Source of the DNA: Paraspadella gotoi
Lineage: Eukaryota; Chaetognatha
Length of the DNA: 64,000 nucleotides
Direction: 5' to 3'
NCBI GenBank assembly: GCA_051294375.1
Contig: CM119268.1
Coordinates: 2,848,854 to 2,912,853 of the forward strand
The position numbers and the translations under genes were made by a program. The notes under the pieces are model-generated. The model was not told the origin of the DNA. It saw only the letters and a list, made by a program, of their open reading frames with translations, and did no database searches. Below, piece after piece: positions 24,412 through 35,794 of the stretch. Within the stretch, counting starts at the first letter, position 1. Each line of letters opens with the position of its first letter.

Positions 24412-24540
24412 CTGGGAGAAAAAAAAGGTGGGGGTTTCGTATTGTATAATTTATATAAAAACAAATTGTTTAAACAGTACGTACAAATTGTGAGGTGATA
24501 GATTTCGAGAAGAAGATAAAATAAATTATCAAAACGGGAA

Positions 24541-25569
24541 AAACCCAAATTAATAATACTGATAAAATTTTCAAAATACATTGTTCTAGAGAAAGTTTTA
24601 TCTGGTTAGTAAGGATGTAAACCTGACCGTTTTCATTCAATCAATCGCGGGTCAGTCCATTTCAATAAAGTATTTAAAAAAACGAATATTATTCTCCGTT
24701 CTTCGGTTCCCTTTTGTTTCTTTATTACTTACAATTAGTAAACATATACTCGCTGAACCATAAATTTTATATTTTTCCTCGAACTTCTTTCATTTTTTTT
24801 CGCACATACGTATTTCCAAAATCAATTCTTTTTTTTATATTTTTTTTTATTAACAACAGTTTTATGGATATACAGACAGACAGAGACCAGAAAGCGACTT
24901 CCTGCGACTAAGAGCTATCAGTCAACCCTTCAATCTTTACTTACAAAATGTAAACAAAACTGGAGAAAAAACGTAAAACAAGAAAAAAAAACTTCGCCCA
25001 GTCCTCGGGAACGGAGTGAGGGGGGGTGAACAGAGTAAGGGGGGAGCGATGGGGAGAGTCATGTTTTGCCGTTAATCTGATAAACAGTAAACGGATTAAA
25101 GCTCGAGGGGATAAATCAAAATTGATGAACGAGCAAAGACTAAAAATGGACTCGGAAAAGTGGGAAAGTTTAAGCGAAAAGAAATATTATGACCTCGGAA
25201 ACCTAGGCGGGGATGATGATGGATGATGATGATGAGAATGTGAGTGATGAGGATGATGATGAAGATGATGATGATAAAGATGATGATGATGATGATGATA
25301 ATAATATGATAACAAGGATGATGAATTGATGATTATGATGATGACCTTCTGTTAACAACGACGATCACCACTAAAGTTGTGAAAAAATGGTTTTCGTACT
25401 TGGAGGTAAAAATATATCACTCACGAGTTACTTTCTTTCTTACGTAATTAATGGGAAAGAAATAAAATAAAGACAAAGGAAAGTCCAGATAGATAAAGAA
25501 ACAGACAGATCAAAAGACTGACCGACAGAAAGACAGAAAATAACAGACGGATAAGGTAAAATCACCTGA
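24541..25569. repeat. AT-rich spacer with (GAT)n tracts
   Basis: No gene seen. GAT/ATG trinucleotide repeats at about 25208-25345 on the + strand; the rest is unique AT-rich sequence. Confidence 0.6.
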
Positions 25570-25770
25570 AATCTGGAGATCTACTAACACCTGAAACTAT
25601 AATAGTGATAGTGTGCAGATGATAGTAAATCTTCACAAAACCCCGACTCAAATCACCTGGAACCCTCTTGGAGATGGTGTGCAGATGATGATACAAAATC
25701 ATCACAAATCCCCGACTCAAATCACCTGGAACTCTCTTGGAGATGGTGTGCAGATGATGATACAAAATCA
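25570..25770 (-). repeat. 69-bp minisatellite, short array
   Basis: About 2.5 units of a 69-bp repeat (CAGATGATGATACAAAATCA... CTTGGAGATGGTGTG), two of them almost identical. It is the reverse complement of the long array at 34150-35440. Each unit contains a short hairpin around GATGATTTTGTATCATC. Confidence 0.85.
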
Positions 25771-25875
25771 TCGGTGGATCATAAAGCTCGCTCCATCTCT
25801 CTCTGTTCTCTCTCTCTCTCTCTCTCTTCTCATCTCTCCTTATCTCCTCTCTCCTCTCTCGTCTCTTCGCTCATC

Positions 25876-25910
<35 letters not shown>

Positions 25911-26483
25911 ATGCACATCTCAGCTACGCGGATTAAAACAAATGAACAAAAAAATTTCAAAGGAAAATGAAAAATTCCGACGAGTGCTTCGTCCCGACCT
26001 GATCCAACCTGTCCATGCCTATCTATGCTTCATCTCTGCTCTCTCTCTCTTGCTTCTCTCTCTCTCCTTCTCTTCCTCCCATCTTCTCTCTGCCTCTCCT
26101 CTGTCGTCTCGTCTCTCTCTCTCTCTCTCTTCTCTTATATCGCTGTTTTCTCATGCTCTGTCTACCCGTCTTCCCGATAATGTTTGACTCTCAGTTTCTG
26201 GGGATTTTTAATACAATCAGGATGTTTTTTCCAATTCTCAGTTATTATCTATCTATATCCGCCTGTAAACTTAAACATATATATTTTTTTTTTAATTTTA
26301 ATAATTACCGTTGTCTCTAAAGAAAATTTATTATCAAATGCATCAATGGCGCGGCCGGTTCTTGTAAAAATGATGCTAATATTTGGTAAAAACTTTAACT
26401 TTAAGTTTATCCCTATAAAACATATAATCTTTTTTCAAGTAATGCACTTTTCCATGACCTCTCTCTGCTCCTCTCTCCTCCTC

Positions 26484-26526
<43 letters not shown>

Positions 26527-27997
26527 TCTCTCTCTCTCTCTCTCTCTCTCAATGGGTCACAATCCCGTGATATTTGTTCTTCACAAAAACTCGAAACTTT
26601 TATTCTTTCGGTTGGAACTGCAAACACCGAACAGATGCTCAACACCGCCTTACCTACTTCCCCCTCGCCACGCCTTCTTTTCTCCTCCACCCCCAAACCT
26701 CGACCCCTCAACTCCAGTTACTTACCGTTTACTGCTTTTTACACCTCAAAAAACAAAAAACAAGATATCGGTCCTACCAATGGTGGTTGCTGCCGCAGTG
26801 ACTACAAAGAGTATTAAACACATGGCATCACTAGAATGCAATTAGTAATGTCTTACCAGTATTACTTAATGGATACTTTTACATTTCTTGCAATGTATTT
26901 ATGACACTACTTGCAATGATGAATATTTTTCTCTAATAGTGGTCGTATTTTACTGATTTCCTAATGCGGCTCGCGGTTAGGACAGTCACTTAAGGCTTTA
27001 AAGGTTTGTTCCTGTTAAGAGATTCAATATAAGTCTAACTTCGGACCCAGGATAGCGCTATATCGCGGTCTATGAGGCATTCTTTTTTAATCTAGGAACC
27101 ACCACTGGGACAGATCAGAGCATACCGAAACCGATCCTGACCGACAGACCAGCTCACAAATTAGTGTCGTTGCCATGGAGTTATCCCGCGAGTCCACGCG
27201 GCGCAACTAAAACATCCGATGTAAAACTTTCGCGAGTTTGTTTTAGTAGAAACAAAAGGATTTTTCATTCTCAATTTCTCCTCGTGTTCTACGGCGTAAA
27301 CTCGTATTTACTCGATATCATTCGGTAATTATTTCATCAAATATCTTTACAAAAATAAGGTAAATTTTGCACTCACCTGATTCGAAGAAGGCGTGAAATT
27401 CGTTTCCAACAAGGAGATCCGTACCAGGCATTTTTTCTTTTATTTTTCATGGCAGAATAATTCGATTTAACGAGGAAAATGAGACATGAAAAGTGGCGAC
27501 AGGATCAAGTAGAAATAAACGCGAAAAAAGTGCAGAATAAAAACTGTAGTGGAAAAAAAAGGCTTTCAAAAAAGTTGCAGAAAAAAGCGTAGTACTGACT
27601 CATTAGTTGAAATATAGGCTTCATTTAATTTATGCGCATATGTTTTATAGTGTTTTTCTTCTTCATTGTTTTTTTTTTTAAAGTGAAATTGCATTCGAGC
27701 TGCTGCGCTAAAAAATCTCATTTCGACGTAATATAGAAAATTTTATAACTTAATTTCCATTTATATAACATTTCATTCTCTCTCACGCGTTTTATTTTAA
27801 GAGACTAATTTTCGCTTTCTTTTGATTTGTTTTACTGGAACCGTGTGCTCTACGCGCTCTTCACCTCAGTATGTGTTTGGGCCAGCGAAAAATAAAGGGA
27901 AAGAAATTTCTTTTCGGTTTCGGTGCGAGTTTTTGAAAAAAATCGTTTCACAAATTTTGTTGTCGCATCTCCCAAGGCGCATTAATTTTTTCTTACA
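25771..27997 (+). repeat. Duplicated noncoding block, copy 1
   Basis: Begins GGTGGATCATAAAGCTCGCT, passes through TC microsatellites (25797-25910, 26035-26135, 26480-26550), and runs to the 25-N gap at 27998. It matches 30370-32400 in the same orientation with many small indels (for example CGACCCCTCAACTCCAGT and TGCAATTAGTAATGTCTTAC occur in both). A candidate NHE start exon on the - strand (27377-27431) is intact here and disrupted in copy 2. Confidence 0.8.
27377..27431 (-). CDS. Candidate first coding exon of NHE (18 codons)
   Basis: On the - strand ATG at 27431 opens MPGTDLLVGNEFHAFFES and ends after one further base (G) before GTGAGT. That phase is the one needed by the exon at 24411, where G plus AA makes the Glu of ESCALII. 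The joined model would be 731 aa. If real, this start would omit the first helices usual for the family, so it may be an alternative first exon. One in three phases fits by chance, and there is no similarity to known N-termini. Confidence 0.3.
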
Positions 27998-28022
27998 NNN
28001 NNNNNNNNNNNNNNNNNNNNNN
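27998..28022. other. 25-N assembly gap
   Basis: Ends copy 1 of the duplicated block. Confidence 0.95.
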
Positions 28023-30084
28023 GGTTGAAACGTTAAACACCTCCAATGCTAAAAATACTTAATCGGCCACACTGAATCCGTAAGGACAAACAGCAACCAA
28101 ATATCTAGTACCAACTACTGTTAGAATAAGAAACATGTCACTCGAGTACCAACCTGTATTAATGCCTAATCGTACTGCAATTTTAAAGACTTTCGCTAAG
28201 AAATATGCGGACCGAAGGCAGAAGAAGCCAAACGTGGATCCAAGACCTTTGATGCTGACCTAATCATCAAGGATGACGTCGAACTCTGTTAAGAGATGGA
28301 TGTAGTAGTTAGTGCTGGATGCGTCGATGGGTGGCGCGACGTCAAATTAGAAATCGCCAGGCGTTTGCTCGAGACATCGGCGAGATCGTATACTGGTTGT
28401 CTACTCGATCGAAAAATTGATTATCAATTCGAGAAGAATAGAAATGCTTTATGTCTTAACGAAATCATCGCGAGTTGTTTTGCCTTGAAAGTCAGAAACG
28501 AGATATAACGTGCTTATTAACTTTTATGAATTTATGAATAAAGGAACCCACATGCTGAAAGTTAAATCGTTTCAATTTGTCATTTTTTTCTCATTAGTTG
28601 AAAATTATGAATAGATGTGACAGTTATTTCATATATAGAAAATATCATATCACTTGTATTAAATGTAACCCGTAATAAAAGTTTGGTTTTTCTTTAAATA
28701 ATGTGAATGCCGCGCTAAGTTTCCGCTTCTTCATAATTAATTGGCTATTGGGCTACGATAACCTCTAGACAATCTTTCTGGTTTCACTAAACTTAGATCA
28801 TTCGCAACACAATGACTATCTATGGGAACTTTGATTCACTTCTATCAGTGTGCGTCAGCCGTCGCGGGTTATACCTGTTTCATTCGAATTATATCCTCGA
28901 AGTAAAACGCAATGGGTTTTATCATTTTCAATCCTCTCTACTTTGATCCTTTTGCGTCAACGTTTTTATTCATCTTGGCTTCGTCCTTTTCGGTTGTATT
29001 CTTGTTTTGCCAGATGAGAATGAATCAAAAAGTTACTTGGCGCGCATTTTACTCGTCAAAAAAGTCCATTGAAAAAACAAAGAAAGGGAAAACTCTCGTA
29101 GATTTGCTCCCGACGACGCTCTCATCTCTCTGCCTCCTTCTCCCTCACCTTCGTGACTCCTCTGCCTCAGAATAACGTCACGTCTGCTTTCCTAGCTTGA
29201 ATCTCTCTCTCTCCCTCTTCTAAGAGCTGAGTACCCACCTTGTCCCTTTTTTTTTTTCTTTCTTCAATGCTCTCCTCGCTCTTTAACCCTTCTCTTCTCT
29301 TTACTTTTCTACTTCTCTTCTCTCTTCTCTCTCTCCTCACATTCTTCTATCCTGCGTCTCTCTTCCTTTCTTCTTTAACTCTTCTCTCTCTTCTCGTCAT
29401 TCTCTCGGTCTATTCTGCTCGTTTCCCGTTCGCTCTTTGTCTTTTATTCTTTTTGGATTAACTGTTTGCATCCAAACATATTGTGTGTGAGCTTGTGTGT
29501 TTTTCTCACTTTTTTTTATACTTTCCATTTTCTTATTTTTTTTAGCATTTAAACACTCTCTCCCTCTCATTTCTATCGCCTCTATTCAATCAATCTCATT
29601 GCGTCTTTAGGATTTTATTTATCTGCCTCTCATTTCTCTCTAGATCACCTATTTCTTTATTTAGTATTACTCCTCTCCCTCTCATTGTTAATTACAATCT
29701 CTCTTCTTAACTATGACACTATATTCATTTTATACTGTCTTATTAGACGTCAAATCCTCGTGCGGCACTGTTTCCCTGCTATTGTTGTCTTTGCTCCTAG
29801 TTAAACATTTTAAGGCGGAATTTACATTTTATAACACTTTCGTTTCTTTAACATTCTTGCAATATGGCGAACGATAAATCCTTACGCATACCCTTTCCCT
29901 AAACTGAAGACATGCAGCGCTTGGCGTGTCGCAGATTCAACCTTACTGCGAACGAATCTCACTCTCTCCGCGCTACTCGACTCTAAAGTGCAGCTCAGCG
30001 TCCTCCTCTCTCTCTCTCTTACTCTCTCTTAAGACGCGCGTGCCTTTCCGTCCCTCACTTCTCTCCTCCTCCCTCCTCTCCTCT
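28023..30084. other. Intergenic, no gene seen
   Basis: AT-rich with T/C-rich stretches from 29100 onward. The frame at 28296-28508 (70 codons) is the longest, but it shows no recognisable domain or splice context. Confidence 0.4.
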
Positions 30085-30365
30085 CTCTCTCTCTCTCAAA
30101 TGTGTAATGTTTATTAAGACTTCCCTCCAATGACAGGCCGCGACTCTTAACGTATCTTATCGGACTCCAAAATTCTTTACAGTCGTGAAGCAGAAACCTG
30201 AAAATCAAATAAATATTTAAAACGAAAATAAACAACCGAATTGTTTTGTCTCGGAAAAATTAAAGAAACACAAAAAATCCAGCGAATAAAAAAACAACGA
30301 AGAACAATAAGGAAGTAAATGTTTTCGCTAACAGCTTATGAATTTATTTTCTCTCAAAAATGTGC
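30085..30365 (+). repeat. Segment with inverted copy at 35455-35733
   Basis: Sequence such as GACAGGCCGCGACTCTTAAC and AATCCAGCGAATAAAAAAAC appears in reverse complement at 35455-35733. In this copy the segment runs directly into the duplicated block at 30370; in the inverted copy it is joined to the 69-bp minisatellite array. Confidence 0.85.
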
Positions 30366-30369
30366 AACG

Positions 30370-30452
30370 ACTCACGAGTCGGTGGATCATAATAAGCGCT
30401 CTCTCTCTCAGTCCCTCTCTCTCTCCTCTCTCTCTCCTATCTCTTTCCCTCG

Positions 30453-30489
<37 letters not shown>

Positions 30490-30664
30490 AATCCTCAGAC
30501 GCTACCGTTAGAAAATTAATGAAAAAAAAAAATTTCAAAGTAAAATGAAAAATTACGCCGAGAGTGCTTCGTCCGGACCTGGAACCTCCCACCTTCTATG
30601 TAGTCTCGCTCTTCTCTCGCTCTCTCTCTCTCTGTTCTCTCTCTCTCCCCTGCCTCTCCCCTCT

Positions 30665-30695
<31 letters not shown>

Positions 30696-32400
30696 ATACT
30701 TCATCTCTGTCTCCTCTTTCCCATAGGTTGAGCTCTCAGTGTCTGGTCTTAAACAATCTCAAGGATATGTTGTTCTTCAATCATATAAACTACTATTCGC
30801 CGTAAACTTAATTATTTTTTTTTAATTTACCGTTGGTCTAGAAATTTATCTGCATAACACAGTCTGAAAGACATATGGTAAACTAACTTTAGTTATCCAC
30901 TTTCAGAACTTCCAGACTCTGTCCCTTCTCCCTCCCGCCGTCATGCCTCTCTTCTACTCTCCTGGTCAACTTTTTCCACATCGACTTTATCTTAACTGCA
31001 GCACCACATGTCACCCTTCTATTCCCCTCCACCCTTTCCCCCCAAACCTCGACCCCTCAACTCCAGTTCTTTACCGTTTACTGCTTTATCTACACCTCAA
31101 AAAACAAAAAAACGAAGAATCGGTCCTATCCAATGTGTTGCCTCCGCAGTGACTACAAAGTATTAAACACATGCATCGAAGAATGCAATTAGTAATGTCT
31201 TACCAGTATTACTATGGAACTTTTTCATAGTTCTGCAATGTATTTATGACACCTACTTGCAATAGGAAACTTTTTTCTCTAATAGCGATTTACTGATTTC
31301 CTAAATGCGGTCGCGCTTAGGCTAAGTCACCTTATGTTTAAAGGTTGGTTCTCCTGTTAAAGAGTCAAATAAGTCAACCGTGCACCGGATACGCCGGCTA
31401 TATCGCAGAGTCTATGAGGCATCTTTTTGTTTTAATTGAGAACCCACACTGGGACAGACTCAGAGCATAGCCGAACCGATCTGACCGACAGACCAGACCC
31501 CAAAATAGTGTCTCATGGAGTTATCCGCGCAGAGTCCACAGCGGCGCATACTAAAATCCGATGTAAAACTTTCGCGATGTTTGTTTTAGTAGAAACAAAA
31601 GGATTTTCATTCTCAAATTTCTTCCTCGTGTTCTACGGCGTAAATCGTATTACTCGATGATTCATTCGGTTAATTATTCATCAATATCTTTACAAAAATA
31701 AGGTTAAATTTTCACTACATGAGCTTCAAAGGCTGAAATTCGTTTTCCACAACCGGAACCGGCTACCAGGCATTTTTTCTTTTTTATTGTTTCCTAGGAA
31801 ACGATAAAATTTCGATTTAAACGAGGAAAGAATGAAAGAGCGAAACAAAGTGCTAGCATGTGAAAAAATCGCGAAAAAAGTGGCAGAAAAAACGAGTGGA
31901 AAAAAAGGCTTAAAAAAGCGAGAAAAAAGCGAGTACGACCAAGTGAAAATTAAGCTTTTTAATTATAGTCGCATTATGTTTTATAGTTTTCTTCTATGCG
32001 TTATTGTTTTTTTTTTTAAAGTGAAATTGCATTCACATGCGTCACTAAATAATTCTCATTCGACGTAATTAAAAATTTTATAACTTAATTTACATTTTAT
32101 ATAACAATTTCATTTCTCTCACGCGTTTTTTAAAGACATTAATTTTCGCTTCTTTTGATTTGTTTTACTCCGCGTAACCGTTGCCTCTACGCGCTGCTTC
32201 ATCCTCAGGAGTGTGTTTGGGCCACCGCGAAAATAACAAGAGAATATACTTATTTTGCTTTAATTCAGTTTTCGTCTGCATGCGACAATGGATAATTTTT
32301 AATATGTTTTTTGAAAAAAAAAATCGTTCATCAATATGTTGTGTCCATCTCCCCAAAGCTGTACCAATTTCATAGATATAAAATTTCTTCTAGTGCTTAC
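30370..32400 (+). repeat. Duplicated noncoding block, copy 2 (indel-rich)
   Basis: Direct copy of 25771-27997 with frequent one-base insertions and deletions and without the minisatellite. TC microsatellites at 30400-30490 and 30605-30695 are the counterparts of those in copy 1. The start exon candidate of copy 1 is not open here. Confidence 0.8.
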
Positions 32401-34149
32401 AATCTTTCGATATTGGCAGAGAAGAGAAGAGAGCTAGCTGGGTGTCATTTTGTGTAGCTGTTTGAAACCCGCGGCAATTGCCTTTAATTTGATGAAGATA
32501 ACACTAGACGAAATTAGCATCTTCATTGAATACACTAGAGATGACCGTCGAGAGAGAGAGAGAGGAGAGACGAAATGGAGAGAGAAGAGAGAGAAGACGA
32601 TCCAGCGAGCGTGCAGAGAGATTTGGAGAATGAAGAGGATGAGAGAGAAAGCTCAAATATGTCCATAGACCTCTGCAAACAACCGAAGCGCTATTAAATT
32701 TCGCTTATCGCAATTTCTCGGCCTCCCCCACACTCTCATCGATTCACTTTCTTATCCAATCTCTCATGTGCTCTCTTCTCCTCTCTCTCTCCTCGTCTCT
32801 TTCTCTCTCTTCCTCTTCTCTCCTCTCTCCTCTCTCTCTCTCTCCTCTCTCTCTCTGCTCACTCTACTCACTCTTCTCCCTCCCCATCTTCCCTTCCAGA
32901 CTAAAGAGAATCGGCGTGTTTTCGAAACGAAAAACAAAAACTTTTTTCCTTTCACCTTCCTTAAAAATTAGAGAACTCAGAGCGACGTTTTATATACAGA
33001 AGCAAGAGACAAAGACTACGGTTAAAAACCGAAAAGACTTGGCGGACATCCTCGCAAACGATAACTACTAAATCCATCGCACATACTGTTCTCAAGGTTT
33101 CGTTGCTCCCGCGGAGTAAGAAATATACCTCCTATATAGCGGCTCTCTCTCCAGCTCCTATATCTTTCAGTCTCATGCACGCCATTACTCTCTCATCTTC
33201 TCATCAAAGGTCTCTCTACTCTCTCTCTCTCTCCTCTCTCATCTTTGCTACTCTTCTCTGCTCTCTCTGCTTCTATTCTGTCTTTCTCTCTCTACCTCCC
33301 GCGTCTACCCACTCTCAATTCTCGCGATTGTAATTCCCGTCAACGAACCCTTAATCGCATTAATCGTTCTGTTAAACGATGTCCTCGAATACTCTCGCAC
33401 ACGTTGGCGCAACCGAATCTCGTTCCGCAATATTAGGACGTCGACAAGCGATGATTTTAAAAAAAAAAATCAGTGCAATCATCGATCAATCAACGCAAAT
33501 AATCTATACCAACGTCCATAATCTAAGCGCCAACCTCACCCGCATTGACAACCTAGCAAACTTACCTTCAAACAAAGCATTTCAATATATATATATGGGC
33601 ACTCAAGGCTCAATACCGCGCTTATAAAACATAAACGGCTCCGGCTCAATTTTCGACGACTTACTCATTGGCCACCAATCAAGCGACCAATCAACGTCGC
33701 CCTATCACGCCGCCACCCTTTTCGCGTCGGGAAATACGCTAAACGCCAAAGCACGGACGCTGCACGTCTCATCGATCTGCGTCCCTCTCTATCTCCATCT
33801 CTGGAATCTCAGCGTTCTACGCCGGTGCCGCTGCGATTTTTATCAACATACAAACGCCCAATTAATCTTCGTTGCGCGTCTCAAGGAAAGTTTTCTCTCT
33901 CTTCTCTCTCTCCCTCCTCAACCCACCCCACTCATGTCACCATGGGCTTTACCCACCGCCTCCCAACCGGCCCTCCACCACCCCCACGGAACGGGCGCGG
34001 GACGCCCCACCGACGGCGACGACCACCAATCTCATTAGGGAGTCCACTGGCAAGTTGGAATTTCAAACTTAGGTGCGTCGCAGGGCGTTCTACGTCTGTC
34101 ACCATCTTCCTCTTAGCTCCGTGCTTCTGGGTCCATGATCGTTGCTATC
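32401..34149. other. Low-quality intergenic sequence
   Basis: AG-rich (32550-32650) then TC-rich (32768-32870) tracts and short frames without recognisable content. Local indel noise in the neighbouring duplicated blocks makes reading frames here unreliable. Confidence 0.4.
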
Positions 34150-35440
34150 ATCATCTGCATCACCATCTCAGAGGGTTCGCAGGTGATTTGGGTAGGGGGT
34201 TTTGCGATGATTTTGTATTCATCATCTGCCACACCATCTCCTAAGGCAGGGTTCCAGATGGTGATTTGGAGTAGGGGGTTCTTGCTGATGATTTCTGTAT
34301 CATCATCTGCACACCATCTCCCAAGAGGGGTTCCAGGTGATTATGAGTACGTGCGGTTTTGCGATGATATTATAGTATCATCATCATGACCACACCAATC
34401 TCCAATGACGGGTCCAGGTGAATTTTGTGAGTAGACGTATAGGCGGTCTTGTCTCGAGTGCGATGAATCGTAATCTGTATCATCATCTGACACACCATCT
34501 CTCGGAGACCATGATGGGCCGTTCCCGAGGCTGAATTTTTGAGTAGACGGCACGGTTTGACTGAGCGAGAATGTTAGTTTGTATCATCATCTGCACACCC
34601 ATCATCCAAAAGAAGAGGAAATCTCCAGGTGGATTATGGAAAGATTCGGAGGTTTTGCTGTGCAGTTCTGTGAGATCATCATCTGCACACCAGTCTCCAA
34701 AGAGGGTTCCAGAGTAGTTGGATGATTTGAAGTCGGGACGGTTTTGTGAATGATTTCTGTATCATCATCTGGCACAGCCATTCTCTACAAACGGTTGCCA
34801 GGTGAATTTGGTCGGAGGGGACTTTGTGCATGATTTTGTATCAATCATCGTGCACACTCTACCAACCGAGGGATTTCCATTCGGTGATTGATGTGCGGGA
34901 GGTTTGTATGATTTTGAATCATCATCGTGGCACACCATCTCCGAAACGAGGGAGTTTCCAGGTGATGTTAGACGGGTTGGGGATTTTGTTCATCCTCTCT
35001 GCAAACACACCATCTACCCAAGAGGTTCCAGGTGATGGTTGAGTTGGGATATACCTGGATGATTTTGTATCAGCATCATCTGTCACAACCATCTTCCAGA
35101 GAGGTATCCAGAGTGCATTTGTGATCGGGTGGATTTGTGAATGATTTATGTATCATCATCTGTCACACCATCTCCAAGCAGGGTTCCAGTGTGGATTTGA
35201 GTCTGGGGCTTTGAAGATGATTGTGTTAACATCATCTGGCACACCATCTCCAAAGAGGTTCCAGAGGTGATTTGGACGTGGGGTTGGATGCATTATTGAT
35301 CCATCATCTGCCACACCATTCTCCAAGAGGTTCCAGGTGGATTGAGTCGCCGGTGATTTAGTGAATGATTTACTCATTCATCTTGCACAACCATCTCCAA
35401 GAGCGCGTTCCAGGTGATATTGAGTTGGGATTTGTTGATG
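34150..35440 (+). repeat. Minisatellite array, about 16 units of 69-76 bp
   Basis: Units share GATGATTTTGTATCATCATC, TGCACACCATCTCCAAGAGG and TTCCAGGTGATTTGAGT. Unit starts (the CACCATCTCC phrase) occur near 34228, 34312, 34393, 34492, 34597, 34688, 34779, 34855, 34932, 35008, 35085, 35166, 35239, 35314 and 35387. Spacing is longer than the 69 bp of the clean array at 25570-25770 because of scattered insertions, as expected from uncorrected long reads. Confidence 0.85.
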
Positions 35441-35733
35441 GGACTCGTGAGTCGTGACATTTTTGAGAGAAAATAAATTCATGAAGCTGTAGCGAAAACA
35501 TTGTTATTTCCTTATTGTTTCGTTGTTTTTTTTATTCGCTGGATTTTTTGTGTTTCTTTAATTTTCCGAGACAAAACAATTCGGTTGTTTATTTCGTTTT
35601 AATATTTATTTGATTTTCAGGTTTCGCTTCACGACTGTAGAATTTTGGAGTCCGATAAGATACGTTAAGAGTCGCGGCCTGTCATTGGAGGAGAAGTCTT
35701 AATAACATACAATTTGAGAGAGAGAGAGAGAGA

Positions 35734-35758
35734 NNNNNNNNNNNNNNNNNNNNNNNNN
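35734..35758. other. 25-N assembly gap
   Basis: Placed inside an AG microsatellite. Confidence 0.95.
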
Positions 35759-35794
35759 AGAGAGGAGAGAGAATGAAGAATGTCAAGCTAACAG

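Noticed and set aside
34150-35440. Evenly spaced repeats resembling a CRISPR array
   Set aside because: Whole 69-bp units are repeated with no unique spacers; eukaryotic context; plain minisatellite.
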